Source: Haemaphysalis longicornis
Taxonomy: Eukaryota > Arthropoda > Arachnida > Ixodida > Ixodidae
Length of the DNA: 64,000 bases
NCBI GenBank assembly: GCA_013339765.2
Contig: JABSTR010001232.1
Span: 744,001 to 808,000 of the forward strand
Reading direction: 5' to 3'
Shown: positions 34,801 through 47,900 of the stretch, in pieces
How the letters are laid out: every line of letters begins with the position of its first letter
How positions within the stretch are numbered: the first letter of the stretch is position 1
Translations under genes and position numbers: made by a program
Notes under the pieces: generated by a model
What the model was told of the DNA's origin: nothing
Databases searched by the model: none
Seen by the model: the letters and a program-made list of their open reading frames with translations, nothing else

Positions 34801-37800
34801 TCCCGGTATTTTTTTTTTTCTTTGCAACTCTTCCAGAGATTGGTCGACAGATGGCTGCTGGCTCAAGGAATCGAATGAAACCCACAGCGTGTGTGCTTGC
34901 AACCATCTGACCAACTTCGCGCTAGCCATGGATCGCAGGCCTCCGCAGGTAAGAAAGGCAACTTGTGGAGGAAACCACATCGCTTCGTAGCCGTTTTAGG
35001 ACAAACCTGAACAACCTCGTTTGGCGAAATAAAAACGCGTGCTGTGATCGCACGCTGATACGCGAAACTTCGTAGCACAAAGTCAAGTGGGCAAGATAGG
35101 CGACCCCACTTCTAGTCTGGAGTTCAATTTGGGGGGCTTAAAGGGGACATGAAGACAAAATTTGGGTCCATTCAAAAGGCTGTTTTGTCCCGACAATAAA
35201 AATAGCAATTTTATCGCCGACTTCAAACTCACAATGGAGACATTACAGCAAACATACTCAACAATGGCGGCTCTCTTGTAACTTTCCGCCAATATATCTC
35301 TGACGTCACAGAATTTTGGTTGTGCGATAAGCGGCCGCCGAACTAAGCCACAGCCAGAAACCATGACTGGGGAATTGTACTTGGGCGTTTAGTTCCGTTC
35401 CATCGTATCGCTCGAAACGCATTTAACACTGCAATGAAAAATGTTCTCAGTGCCCGTTCGTAACGCGTCGGTACTGCCCGTGTTACGTCACTGTAGCGCG
35501 AAATTTGAATTTTTTTCAATAACTCTTTTATTTTTTTGGTTAAAAAACGCGTCTTTCATGGCTGAAATGGAGCTGAATGAGCCATGAAAGCGTAGTTCTT
35601 TCAAATGGAAAAAAGTTTTATTTTGCTTCGTGGCCCCTTCAGAGGTCCTTGAATTGGAATTAGCAACGATTTTGTTTTGTTTTTTTCTTTCCCTTTCTTT
35701 TCCGTAGCTCTCGTCGACAGAACAGCGACTGCAACTCTTCGTCTACGCATCGTTCGCGACTTGTATGGTACTTCTCATCGCCACGGGACTCACGCTGCAA
35801 GCCTTCCGGTGAGCACTCGTAGTAATTGAATTGAAGTCAAACTGAACAGAGTGGCGAGAAGTCGGCCCTGCCTGTAAATGAATGAACAAACAAACAAATA
35901 AATAAATAAATGAACGCGTTTTAGGTATCTCTTACCGAGGTTCAGAAGTGAAGCGCGGCATATAAACACGTTCAATTGACGCGTTGCGTCGCCCGGAATT
36001 GCCGGGCTTGTACTATCTTGATCACAGTTAAGGTAAACACGGGAGCGCGTGCCATTCCGTGCGCGGGAGCCGCCTGTCGGCGCTCCGGGAAACTTCGCAC
36101 GCGCATCACATAGCCTCGTTGCAAACGAACTGCGCGTGCGTGCGAAGTTAGCCGGAACGGCGACAGGCGGCTCCCGCGCACGGAATGACACGCGCTCCCG
36201 TGTTTACCTTAACTGTGATCAAGATACTACCTATCTCTGAGCGGAACATTGCGACAGTGATAGGCAGGTCACAAAGCACTTTTACGAGCGACCGGTTTTG
36301 CTAAGGCAGCCGCGATGACGAGTGCGGCTCGTGACTCGCTCGCACCACCGCCTCTGCTGCCACCACCGCGGCAGGTCCCTGAAAGGCGAGCGCGTGACCA
36401 TCCACAAGAACCTCTGCCTCTGCCTGCTGCTCACCGAAGCCCTGCTGGCCAGCGGCCTGGGCGGCCACCCTCAGCGCGTGGTGTGCGGTGTCCTGGCCGG
36501 CTTCCTGCACTACTTCTGGCTGGCCGCCTTCTTCTGGCTGCTGCTCGAGGGCTTCCAGCTGTACACCGTGCTCCTGGACGTGCTGGGCACCGAGCCGCCC
36601 TCGTCCAGGCTCCGCTGGTGAGTGCGTCCTCTGCGCAGGCCCTGCCTGCTGCGTCGCCTTGCACGAACCACTGTGGGGCGCATTGGAAAGGGACCACCGT
36701 GGGTATATTCTAGTTCACTCTACCGTGGGTGCCTGCGTCCGCTCCTATCCCCTCCTTCTCGCCCGCCCTCTCTTTCATCCCCCTGAACAGCGCTTCCCCA
36801 GTACCCTGTGACAAACCTGGCTCTACGCAGGGACAACCTCTCGCCCTTTCCGTTCGCTTTGATCCCCTCTCCTCCTCTTATGGCCGCAGTGGCTGACGTA
36901 GAGTTGGGTTACAGATGATCGCTCATTCCGTAGGCCCAGCGATGGTCCGAATCACCGTTTCTGTCCCCTGACTGCGTGCGGTGCCTGTCTTCAACAACAT
37001 GGACAGTCGGGCGTGTTGCTGCGTGTTCGTGTTGAAGTGGCTCATCCTGCGCTTTCTTCCTCTGTCATCAGACTGCTTGCTCTGTACCGCTGCAACCGGC
37101 CCTGTCTCTCGCGGTTTTGGGAATTCGGACGAATAAGTGTGCCTGCGAGGTCCTATGTTCCGGTCTGAGGTCATAGGAAAGAAGTAAAGGGGCAATGTCT
37201 GCCGTAGGGCCGAGGATCCTCGCGATGTGGCCATCATTTCTTCACTGTCGCTTTAGCAGGAATGTCTGCAAGCACTTTAGAACTGCTGGTAGCCGTGGTA
37301 CCGTGCCGCTGGTAGTAGTGGCAGCATTCGTGGTCGTACTTAGGCGGTCCGCGCATGCGAAGCGCAGTCTGCGTCATAACCATGGCATCCAGACAACTGA
37401 TTTGCTTCGATTGCAATTATTCGAGTCTGAAGTAAAAAAAAAAAACATTGATTTACGCCGCTGTTGACCGATTGTCTTGCCAGACGTGCGATGGCGAGAA
37501 AAAAAGATGGTTGTTTCTCTTCCCTCTTGGAGCATGGGATCACAACTGTGATCGCCGCGCTGTTTAATATTACGCGCAGGAGTAAAAAGGGTGTTGCTCA
37601 TTTCACACTCTTTCTGTCCTCCTCTTTCTGCACCCGAAAGGTACTACCTGCTGGCGTACGGCGCACCGGCGGTGATCGTGTGCGTGTCGGCTGGCATCAG
37701 TCCGTCTAGCTACGGCGCGCTGCCATCGCTCGCCTCCTCTTCTTCTCCGCCGTCATCGTCGCTCTTCTCCGGCAAGGCCTGCTGGATAGACATGGAAGGA

Positions 37801-40800
37801 CACCAGCTCTGGAGCTTCGTCGGCCCAGCCGCCTTCTGCGCTGTGGTGAGTGCGGAGTCGCGCTCCCGACGTATTCGTCTAGTGTCCTGTAGTCGCTGCC
37901 TTACTGCTATTTTGTTGTGGTGAAGGGGTACTGCTCTTCGTCTCGCTCATGTAAACTACTGCCGAAAACTTTCTGCGGCTTAACCCTTTGATGTCCAATA
38001 CTTTATGATTTTGCTTAGGCGTGTGAGAATATTTTATGACCTAAAACGACTTCCGATATCACAAATATGAAGTCAGAAAAAACAATGGTTCATTAGGACG
38101 GACACTAGGAAACAGTGGGCGCAGGCTGGCCATATATTACTTGAACAAGAGAGCTACCTTGATCACCATGATTTGTGGTTCAAGTGAAGACGATAACGTA
38201 AAGTTTGTATTGCAATCATATGCAATAACAGCGGAATCGCACAATTAGCCACCCGGGCTCGGTGCGAGTTGACATGCGTAAACAATATTTTTTTTAAGCG
38301 CACGGAAGTACGTGCTGCCCTCTCTTCTTTAATTTTTGAAGGTCCGGGATCCCTTCACTGCCGATAGATGGTGTTAAATGTCGAAAATAACCACAAAGCG
38401 AGAGAGAAAAAATGCATTTTGGAGCCGTTGCTGCTGAGAAACGCTGGGTATCGCAGGGTTAAAGCCCGAGTGACTAGAATGCCCTTCGAGGCCCTAGTTC
38501 AGGCTGGCTGGTGCAGAAAGGCGGAGATCGCTGAACCGGTGTTCGTCTTTCTCGTCTGTGTCGCAGCTGTGCCTCGTCTTTCTGGCGCTGGTGTTCTGCA
38601 AGGCCCACCGGCGTGTCGACCTCCACGCTACTCTCAAGAGCAAGGAGCAGGAGAGGATAGCCAACACGAGGTACGCGTGTCTGCGCCGCCTAGCTGCGTC
38701 GGCATCGTTTCAAGGGAGAGCAAACCGCTTTTTGTGGGCTGCATGTCCTCAGGCTGGCATGAAAGCCAACGTTTTACATGGTGGGGTTACCACAAAGAAC
38801 TTCTCAATAACGGTGCAGAAACCATTGAAATATGGCGCTTAACTTTCCTAAATCTTACAGGTGGCGTCATGTAGTGCCGAAATGTGACACTACCGTTCAA
38901 ATGTCAATGCATGATTCAGAAACTGCATTAAAGAATAGGAGTGACTGCATTTTATTAGTTTTAGGTAGTGATAATCTTTTATTTCCTAGTTCCATCTCAC
39001 CTACAGTAAAAAGTGTGTCGTCGCGGGGTTCGCTGCTATGGTTGCCAGCATTCTTCTTGGCACCACTCATAAGGCCGGTGTATCCAAAAATTCCGCTTTC
39101 GAACGTTTTTAGGCCCTATCAGGAAATACGGTTCAGTTCGAGGTGTTTCAAGTGATTCCCGTTCATCTGCGATAGGGAGGGAGAGAGAGAGAGAACTTTA
39201 TTGAGCCGGCATGGGTTAGAAGAACGGGGTTGCTGAAGTCACAAGCGAGGCTTGAACTCCCGTGACAGGGCCTCCCTCGGCTCTTCAGTAGTGAGTCAAC
39301 CGCAAGGGTCAGAGGGCAGGCATTCACTCCACAAAAAATCGGTCGCCTGTCCCTTTAAAGCGACAGGCAAACCGATTTATGTGGAGCGTACGCTCCCTAT
39401 CGCAAATGAAAGGGCCTCACTTAAAACACCTTGAACTGATACATTTTTCCTGACAGGGCCTTAAAACGCTTGAAAGCGATTTATATCCACCAGCCATGCG
39501 TATGCTGCCAAAGCAAATGGTGGCAACCATGACCCTGAGCCGTGTAACAACACACTATAACCGTTTTTTGCTACACATGAGGTGACAATAGCATTGAAAC
39601 ACTTGTCCCCACCATAAAGAATAAATTGTAGACTTTCCCGTTCCTTTATGCGGTTTTTGACTCGTGCATTAAAACCGACAGCGTTGTTTGTATACGCGTT
39701 GTAGTGTCACACATAGGCACTACATGGCGCCACCTTTATGACTTGAGAAAGTGTACTGGCAAACTGAAATTATCCCCGCCAATTCATTTAGAGATTCCTT
39801 GCGGTTACCTCGCTGTATAAAACTCTCACTTTCACGTGAGCTAGAGGACGTGCCCTGCACAAAACGGTCCCTTTCAGGCTGTCCGTGGAGTGGTGTCCCC
39901 AGAGCGACCTCCTATCCCTGGCGTTTCCCGCAGGTCTCTGAGCCTTCACTCTGCGCTGGTGCTGCTGTGCCTGTGCCTGGCCACCTCGTTCGCGCAGCTG
40001 CACGTGTCCCGGGGCTCGGTGCTGCACACGAGCCTCTTCTCCGTCCTCAACGTGCTCCTGGGCCTCGCAGTGCTCGTCTTCTGCTGCCTCGGAAACGACA
40101 AGGTACCGCTGCCACCTTGCCCGCAGCGCCGCCTCACGCGTCGGCCGCTGTCCACTGGCAGCAGCAGGGGCCGCCGGCGCGCGCCGCACCGCTGATGAGC
40201 GGAGAAACAAGTGTCCTATGGTCCCTTATACGTGGATAGAGCCACTAAATAATCTACCCTTAAGAGTAACGACACTGACCCACGGCGGTAGCCATTTTGG
40301 TGCCTGACGCCAGGGTGGCCAGCTTTATGAGCCCTGTTGCGGCTGAGATTGAAGGGCGGAATTGGTCCGAGCGCGTTTTGGAAATCATGACAGGTGTGTT
40401 TACTTTTCGGGGTTTAGAGACAGCGCCGGTGCGATAGGTTCAGGCTCGGTTACGCTAGCGTAGCTTATTTAGTGGCTCTATGTTACGGTGGAGCCATAAT
40501 TAAGCTACGCTTTTTAAGTGTCTATAGGTTACGCTAAGCCACTTTCGTTCTTTCCCAGCGGGAACCGAAGCAGGCGTTTGTCACCTTCCCGCCGGTTGAA
40601 ACAGCCCAGTACGAGAAGCACGGCATCGCTACTCTGTCGGGGGGATTGAAAACTTACTCCGCATGTGTCATACAGCCACACTGCGCTCCGAAAAATTACC
40701 ACTTAAAGAAGAGCGCGCGCGCGGCAATACAGAGGCACCAAAATGTCATTGCCCATGGGCCTTCCGAGGTAAACAATGTCATGTGACGCGGTTCGACCAA

Positions 40801-43800
40801 TGGCCGCTGTCGGCGGCCTACAACAATGATAGAAAAGAGTGCCGATACTCCGAAACCTGATCAAGTGGTTCTATACGTGTATTATAGGCTGTATTAACCC
40901 TGTCGGTAGTTTCGGATAGATCCCTGTACGCGGCGCTACCCGGCGCTACCCGGCGAACAGTAACTGAAGCCGGCAGCACGCGGAATCGACACTGAGCCGG
41001 GAATAGCAACAGGAAAGTGTCGGTTGAGCCAAATTGAGCTGACCCGATAGACAATGTTATGCAGGCGGCGTTTGCCTCAACCCCTGACGGGTGCAAGGTC
41101 GCCTAGAAGGTCCGCCGCGCGCGAGGTATACGCGGGATGTGTGGCTGTATATACACCACCTTTGTAGTGAAATAAAGAAAAATAAACTCCCGTGTGCTGC
41201 ATAACCAGCGCCATCCAGTGCAAACTAACTAAACTAAAACGTCTGCCTAGTTTATTTTGTATAGTGAGCTGCACTGGCCGAGGTTCAGCAGTTTCACCTG
41301 GACCCTGACGGGCCGTGCTGCGCATGCGCGAGAAGCATTGACGTCTCACGGCGCACAGCTGGCGCGCCGGAGCCGCGACTGGATTGGATTGGGTAGGATA
41401 GGGTTGGATTGGAATGGAAATCGTTTTAGCAGCAGTAAGCATGATAATGAGCTAATACTAGACAAACAGGAACCTAACCAGCTGAATCTTAGCTAACGCT
41501 GCGTATATCCTGGCATAGCCGAGCTAAGCCACTGCTTTTTTTTTTTTTTTTTTGCTGTAGTGGAGAAGCGATAAAAGAAGCAAACTAGGTGGTCGTTAGA
41601 AACATTTTCGTGGACCCGTAAAACTTTTCGTGTCGGTTCGCGATGCTCTTTAAACCCGTGGGTTATGAACTGGTAAGTTCCATAGGAATGCGAAAAGGTG
41701 AGTGGCCCGTAATTACGCACCCATGGGGTGGTTGTGCCTTTGGCCCCCTTCAAAAGTGATCGCCCTAAGGCGCTCCTGAATTCCGCGTTTCCTCGTTCCT
41801 CGTTCGCAGGTGAAGCGCGCCCTGAGCCGGCGGCTTCCCCGGTGCCGCCTTCCGGGCTCCCGGCTGGGCGGGGCCAGCCCGGGGGCCTCGGGCCCCGGAG
41901 GCCCGGGAGCGCAGGACCCTGCCAACCCCCACGCGGGCCTCTTCATGCACGCCAACGGCATGCTGGTGCCCTATAGTGTGCGTAACCACTCACCCACTCC
42001 TACTTCTTTGTCGCCAGGTATATCACGCTTGTTCCTTGGTTACCACCTTCTCCTCCTTTGCTCTTCTGTTTCTTCCCCCACAGTGGAGAGCTTTAGCATA
42101 GCGGCATAGCGTACGCTACCCGCTATGCTAAAGCTCTCCATTAAAAAGGCCGAGTCACCTCGCCCCTCTGTTGCGAATTCCTCGCTGCCTTCAGTCAGCG
42201 AAGTCGAGGAGCAGCTAGGAGAAATTGTAGGCATAATTAAATACCGATTAATCACTGTAACTGCGACCGAAGCATTCTTGGGCTGCAGAGAATTACTCCT
42301 ACACGGGATCCCGAAATCCTTGCGGGAAGCAAATGTCGTAGTGCGCGTTTACCGCTTACGCTGAGGCAGCAGCGATAGATGGCTCCGCATAAGAGGCTAG
42401 ATAGCCGAGTAGCCCATATTGGGCGAAGTGCCTGAACAGTAGTACTTCACTAGAGAGTTTTAGCTTACCGTTTTCGACGGTCCGCTCCCGTATCGGCGGC
42501 AGGCTCAGCGCGACCGGAGCCAATGCCGTTCGCGGCCAAGCGCGCCACGCATGCGCAATGGGGCTCCCGCTTGCTATGGGAGCGGAGCGATCCGTGAAAA
42601 ACGGTCCAGCTAAAACTCGCTACTTTCAAAACCGCGATGCCGCACAGAAACACTTAGCAGCACTATCCCAATTCGTGGACTTCGTTAAAAGCGGAGCCCC
42701 TTCTTTGCTGTCCGGTCCCGTGACCAGGCGCCTCGTGGTCCTTACGCTTTCAATTCGTGATCAGAGTAGGTAGCGCGTCCCCCTCGCTCTCTTATCGCGC
42801 CACCCAAGGTGGGGAGGAGGAAGGGTATCGCAATGTGCGCGAAGCGCCGGCCGCCCTAAAGAGCCATGAAGACAAAAATACAATTTCGCTTCACTAAGAA
42901 GACTGCCGTGTCCCGGTAGCAATGATGGCGATTTTATCGCAACCTTTCAACAGATAATGGCGATATTAAAGAAAACACGAAGCAAGCAGATGGCGCCACA
43001 GAATATTTGCGCAATTGGCAGCGAACGTTACTGAACGATTTAGTGGGGCATGTAGTTCTGTCTGATCACGTTGAATGCTAGCGTGCGGTCACCACACTGA
43101 CAACTGCGTCCTTGCTGCTGGCCCCTATTACGGCACTTCTGGCCTTATTACGTCACTGGAGCGCGAAATTTGGAAGTTTGTATGTTGCGTGTTTTTTTGG
43201 TGCGCGAAATTCGAAAGGCCTGCGTTTGTTTTTTTTTTTTCGTTTAAAAAGCCTATTTCGTAGATGGAATGGACTTGAGTGAGTTGTCAACGGGTAGTTC
43301 TTTCGAACTGGGCAAAGTTGTTTTCTCTTCGTGGCTCCTTTAACGGAAGCGTGTGAGGAAACTTTAAAATCTTCATTATGAGTAGGAAGCTCCACCGTCG
43401 CAAACTTTATGCTGCCAATTTAGAATATTTTTCTCCCTGCCTTGTTTGTTCCTTTCTTTTCTTTCATTCTGATTCTCTTGCTTGTTGTTTGTTTAATGTG
43501 CTTAGTGCCGTTTACGTTATCATTGCTTTCTTTTTAGTTTTGTACTGCATTAATGTCGTGATATTAGGGTTGTTGTTCACTTTTTTCTGTAAGATACGCG
43601 TTAATAAAACACTTTGCGTGCCTGTATCGCGCTCGAAGGCTTTCGCACATTTCGGTGTGAGTGTCGCCGCATGTTAATAAAAGCGCTAGAAGTGTGAAAG
43701 CTCTTGCAGTGCTTTAGCTAAACCGAATGGTGGCATTTTCGTTTCCCAAGAGACCCAGCAACGCGAAACAGATAAGAGGATTCAAACTTCGCCAGTAAAC

Positions 43801-44868
43801 AGCCCTGCGGCGATAATTTTAGCGCGGTTTTGATACAATGACTTGCTTCGGCGGCGAGCGAGCGACCCCAAATGGCGGCGCCAGCGTATACGTGTCTCCA
43901 CCCTGTACGGCGGACGCGTGAATCCAGGCACCCTAGCTGTGCGTGGGAGAAGCCTCCGGAAGGTTGTTGGATTGCGCTTGTGCAGTCGGAGATCGTGATG
44001 TCAGCGGCCGAGCGCCGGCGCGCGGTCCTCGGAGTGGAATTGCGTCGTGCGCACAAGGATGCCGCTGGATGGAGCTTATGGCGCTGCGAGCGTGTCGTCG
44101 TCTAGACCTATGTGCGGACGAGCGTTGAGCGGTAAACCAAACGTGCGCGCACGTGAACTAACTTTCACAAGCCCGTGCGGCACGTCGCGCGACGTGAATC
44201 GCGTCGCGTGTTAGCTTTTCCCGCGCCGGGCGCCGCTTCACGGGCTGGTAATAATGTGGGCCCGTTCGATCCACTTCGGTTCCGTGATGGCGGGTGCGTT
44301 ACTACATCGTCTGGAATATGCCCGAATTCTAGGCACTACGCACAGAATATGCCCTGTGTTCTGCGCTAAGCGGCCGCAGGCAGATACGTCGCTGCCGCCG
44401 AGTTCACTCCCGTCTTCTCGTGATGTACCGGCGTAGTCGGTTTGCTAGCTGCAGACGTTTATTGGTTGCACGCACTTCGGCCGTGTCGTAGCTGCCAACA
44501 GGCCTTGCTGTCGGGGAATTAAAACGCGCACGCAATAAAACTTCGTCTGCCGGAGGCAAAATCGTATCTGATTTGGTCGCCGTGTGGGCGCAGTGATGCG
44601 TCGATGTTGACGTGTTTCAGTAAAAAAGCTGCTGTATCAGAAGTAATGTTGCTCTGCTTTATAATGTGAAAAGCTAACGCCTGTGGTATTACAGCGGAAG
44701 TGTTGAGCACTGTCGTTATTGGAGATATTTTAGTAGTCTGGTTGCGCCATTTCGATCAAGCGGGTCCCCTCCTTAGGCGCTTCGCAACGGCGTGAGCCTG
44801 GAGAGAAACACGTGGACTTGCACAGTGCGATTACCGCTTCAGTCCGCGCTTAAGCACCTGTAAGGAAT

Positions 44869-44906
<38 letters not shown>

Positions 44907-47900
44907 CTGCGCTTCCAGGGCTCGCAGCTCCTGCTGCGAGCCCTGGAAGCGCAGGGCGACCGAGACAGGGCACCGTTGGATTGGATATATAATATATATA
45001 TATATTCACCCGAATACTCTCACGTCCCTCATCCTCAACAGCCAATAGTTGCCGCAGCCGTACACGTCGAGTCCTTTAAAGAAACAGTAGCAACCGCGGC
45101 GCGCTCAAACTATGGGCACACTGAAGGACTCGTCCGAGCGCGAAAGCCCCCGGCTCCAGCGAACCAAAGTAACCGGGTTCTGCGAACAAGTCTCGTTGCA
45201 CCCAACAAGTACAGCAGCCAAGGGCGGAGGGGAGTTCACGAAGAACGTGTATTTTCTCAGCGACAAACGCTGCCTAACCGCGCAGAGGTCACATCAGATA
45301 GTTTTGTCAGCTGCCTCGTAGGGGAGCGCAGTCGTCGTTGTAACTTCATTAGCGCCACGTAGTACGACGCACGCGGGCGCACGCGTGGTAGGAAGAACCG
45401 CGAGGGTGGCGGTTCGTGGCGGTGCGCCGCCTTTGTTGCGGAAAGGGGCCTTGCCTCCGGGCGCGTTATCGGGGACCAATCCGGTGCTAGGAATGGCACC
45501 GGTGCGCCAAGCGCTGCGAGCCGTCGGCCGGGAAAGTCACGCCAGGTCTGAGCTTCGGGTTCAACGTGCGCTCTTTGCGGAGGAGGAAAGGAGAATACGT
45601 GAAGTCATTAACAGTTTATTAAAGCGAAGCTTTCTTTGACTCGCTGATGACGACGTTGGCCTAAAAGGCTCACCAGGAAAAGCAAAGTTTCTCGGAGGAT
45701 GATGATGATCGCTGGAGAAATCACATATGGTTGAAACGCGAAGCTGCCTTCAAATTCCACAGTCAAAGTCCAAAATCCAAATAGTTTAGCCCAAAACGCA
45801 ATGCAGGAAAGTCAACTCTAAGCGATGGGTTTCACAAAACGATGATGAGCGAAGGCACATCAAGCACCTGGAGAAAAAACCGTGGTCGGAATAGAACATG
45901 GGTCCCTCGCGTCGAGAAACGGACGTCTAGCCAATTTCGCCTTCCGGACACTGTCCAAGTAGTTTGGATTTTGGACTTTGACTTTGACTCACGTCGCATG
46001 GCAAAAGCTTCGCGTTTTAACCATTTTTCTCTTCAGAGAGGGGTCTTGGTTTTGTTTTCCTAGCCTCTGCGCCGTGAAGTCTCAACATCACCATCATCTT
46101 ATCCGACACCGATCACATGCGAAACACTGGAGAAAGCTTTCCTTTTTTGGGGGGGGGGTTCCTTACGGCTATGTTTCTTTTTGTCTTCAAATCAGTTTAG
46201 ACGAAACAAAAATCATACACGCTGGAGTTTGAAGAAAAACCGAGTCGTGGAAAATCATCCTCTTCGTTTTTTGAGATTGTTCGCCGGTTGTACGTTCCTA
46301 TTTGTGTGTGTGTGCGGTTATGTCGACGACCGTCCTTAATGCCGCAAATCCGTCCTGTGGAGGTTTAATCACGTCCCGTTCCGCATCTTCCCCCTTCGCC
46401 TTTTCTTTTATCTCGCCCTCCAGTCTACCCCGCAATCTTGGAGCTCTCTGAAGGAGCACGAGTCCTCAGAGGTCACACAAGACACAAGGAACCATGCCAC
46501 ACAAGGTGAGCGTTGCGAGATTTCTAACTGTAGCCATCAGCATTTAATTATTTATTTCCTTTATTTATTTATTTATTTAGTTAGTTATTTGACATTTTTA
46601 TTTATTTATTTAAAATATGGGAAATAGAAAGCAAAATACGAAAGCAATAAATACAGCGGCAAGATATTATAATATCTCGCGAATCGTATGAACAATTTTA
46701 GCGATACAAATATCAGGCGTGACAAAAATGTGTGGAACAGAGTTCCCTGTGTACAATCAGATATTTCCTTAGTAGCTTATATTCCGTTCCCCATATCGTT
46801 CAGTCAACCGATCATTGTAGGAGGGTTTGTAGCTGGGATAGTTGGTACATTGCAGAAATGGAACAGCGCTAAGACGGGACGAAGTGAAGAAAGAGTGCGT
46901 GCGGTATGTCTTGAAAAGATACAGTGACCAGTGCGGACGCGAGATCTGCGAGGCGTTCTTCATTGATAGGGCAGGATCTTCATGCATAAGCACACCGCCC
47001 GGGGCCGTGCTGGATAAAGAATTAGCTTACTTTGCTACTTAGGGTGAGCTCACGTGTGACCTGTATATTGCGGCCATCCGAGAAAAACCTTTTGGAGCAT
47101 TTATGGCTTCGTTTGTTCTGTTCTTACGCGTGCCGTACTGCTCAAAAGAGGAACTGATGACTAGGTCGCTAATAAAATAGCACATTAAGTTGTAACCCGT
47201 TCAGTGAGAATGTCGGCTAATCTTATTCCGTTCCTCTTGTTCGCTCCGCGGGCCAGCAGGTCTCCCATCTATAGCCACAGTGACCAGCAGCTACCCCTGT
47301 GAAGAGCACCCGCTCAGCAGCTGGATCTGCAACGCCTGGCCCCCACCGCCGGCCTCCCAGGGCCCGCCGCCCGACTGCCTGCCGTACACGGCCGCACAGT
47401 GGCCCCCCAGCCACTACAACCCGCGAAGCAACAACGCCAGCGACGACGGGTCCTGGAAGCCGCCGGACCCTTACGCGCGCAACGACCACGTCTACGAGAC
47501 CATCGACGAAGACGCCGCGGCCCTGCCGTCCGCGCATGCGCAGCACCACCAGGTCCCGTCAGGTGACGGCTGGCGCACGCAGCCCCACCAGGCGGGACGC
47601 CACAGCGCCAAGCAGGGCGGCGGCAGCTACCGGTCCCTGGGAAGGGCAGCCATGCTGAACAACAGCGTCGTCGCGCCGGCCCCGGACAGGACCATCCTGG
47701 GCTCGCTCACGGCGGCGCTCACTTCGTCGCCCAGGGCCCGGCACCTCATCGGGGACTCGTGCCTGAGGCAGCAGGTGGCCTACTCCGGCATCAAGAGCCC
47801 CTCGGACTCCGAGAGGTCCTCGAGCTCGCTCATGGACGAGGAGAGGACCGAGTCGTCGGCCACCCTGGCGCTGGAAGACAGGAGTCGCGGCGTCTGGTCC

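Larger units (their letters stand above)
38671..39933 (+). other. Cirl intron 16: head-to-head repeat D copies
   Basis: Two family D copies face each other: a minus copy (38861-39354) and a plus copy (39355-39840). The minus copy is interrupted near 39178-39320 by a GA run and SINE-like sequence (ACTTTATTGAGCCGGCATGG). Confidence 0.65.
41978..46423 (+). other. Cirl intron 18 (4.4 kb)
   Basis: It holds a 20-bp-arm hairpin (42084-42140), a terminal-repeat element (about 42455-42620), MITE-B (42855-43343), the AT-flanked hairpin (44871-45005), a large inverted repeat with a SINE (45727-46060) and a G run near 46150. No further tail exon is convincing. Confidence 0.55.

Noticed and set aside
42082..42200. 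Extra tail exon after the good acceptor CCCCCACAG at 42083
   Set aside because: All plausible phases meet a TAG within a few codons, and the site lies at the edge of a hairpin repeat.
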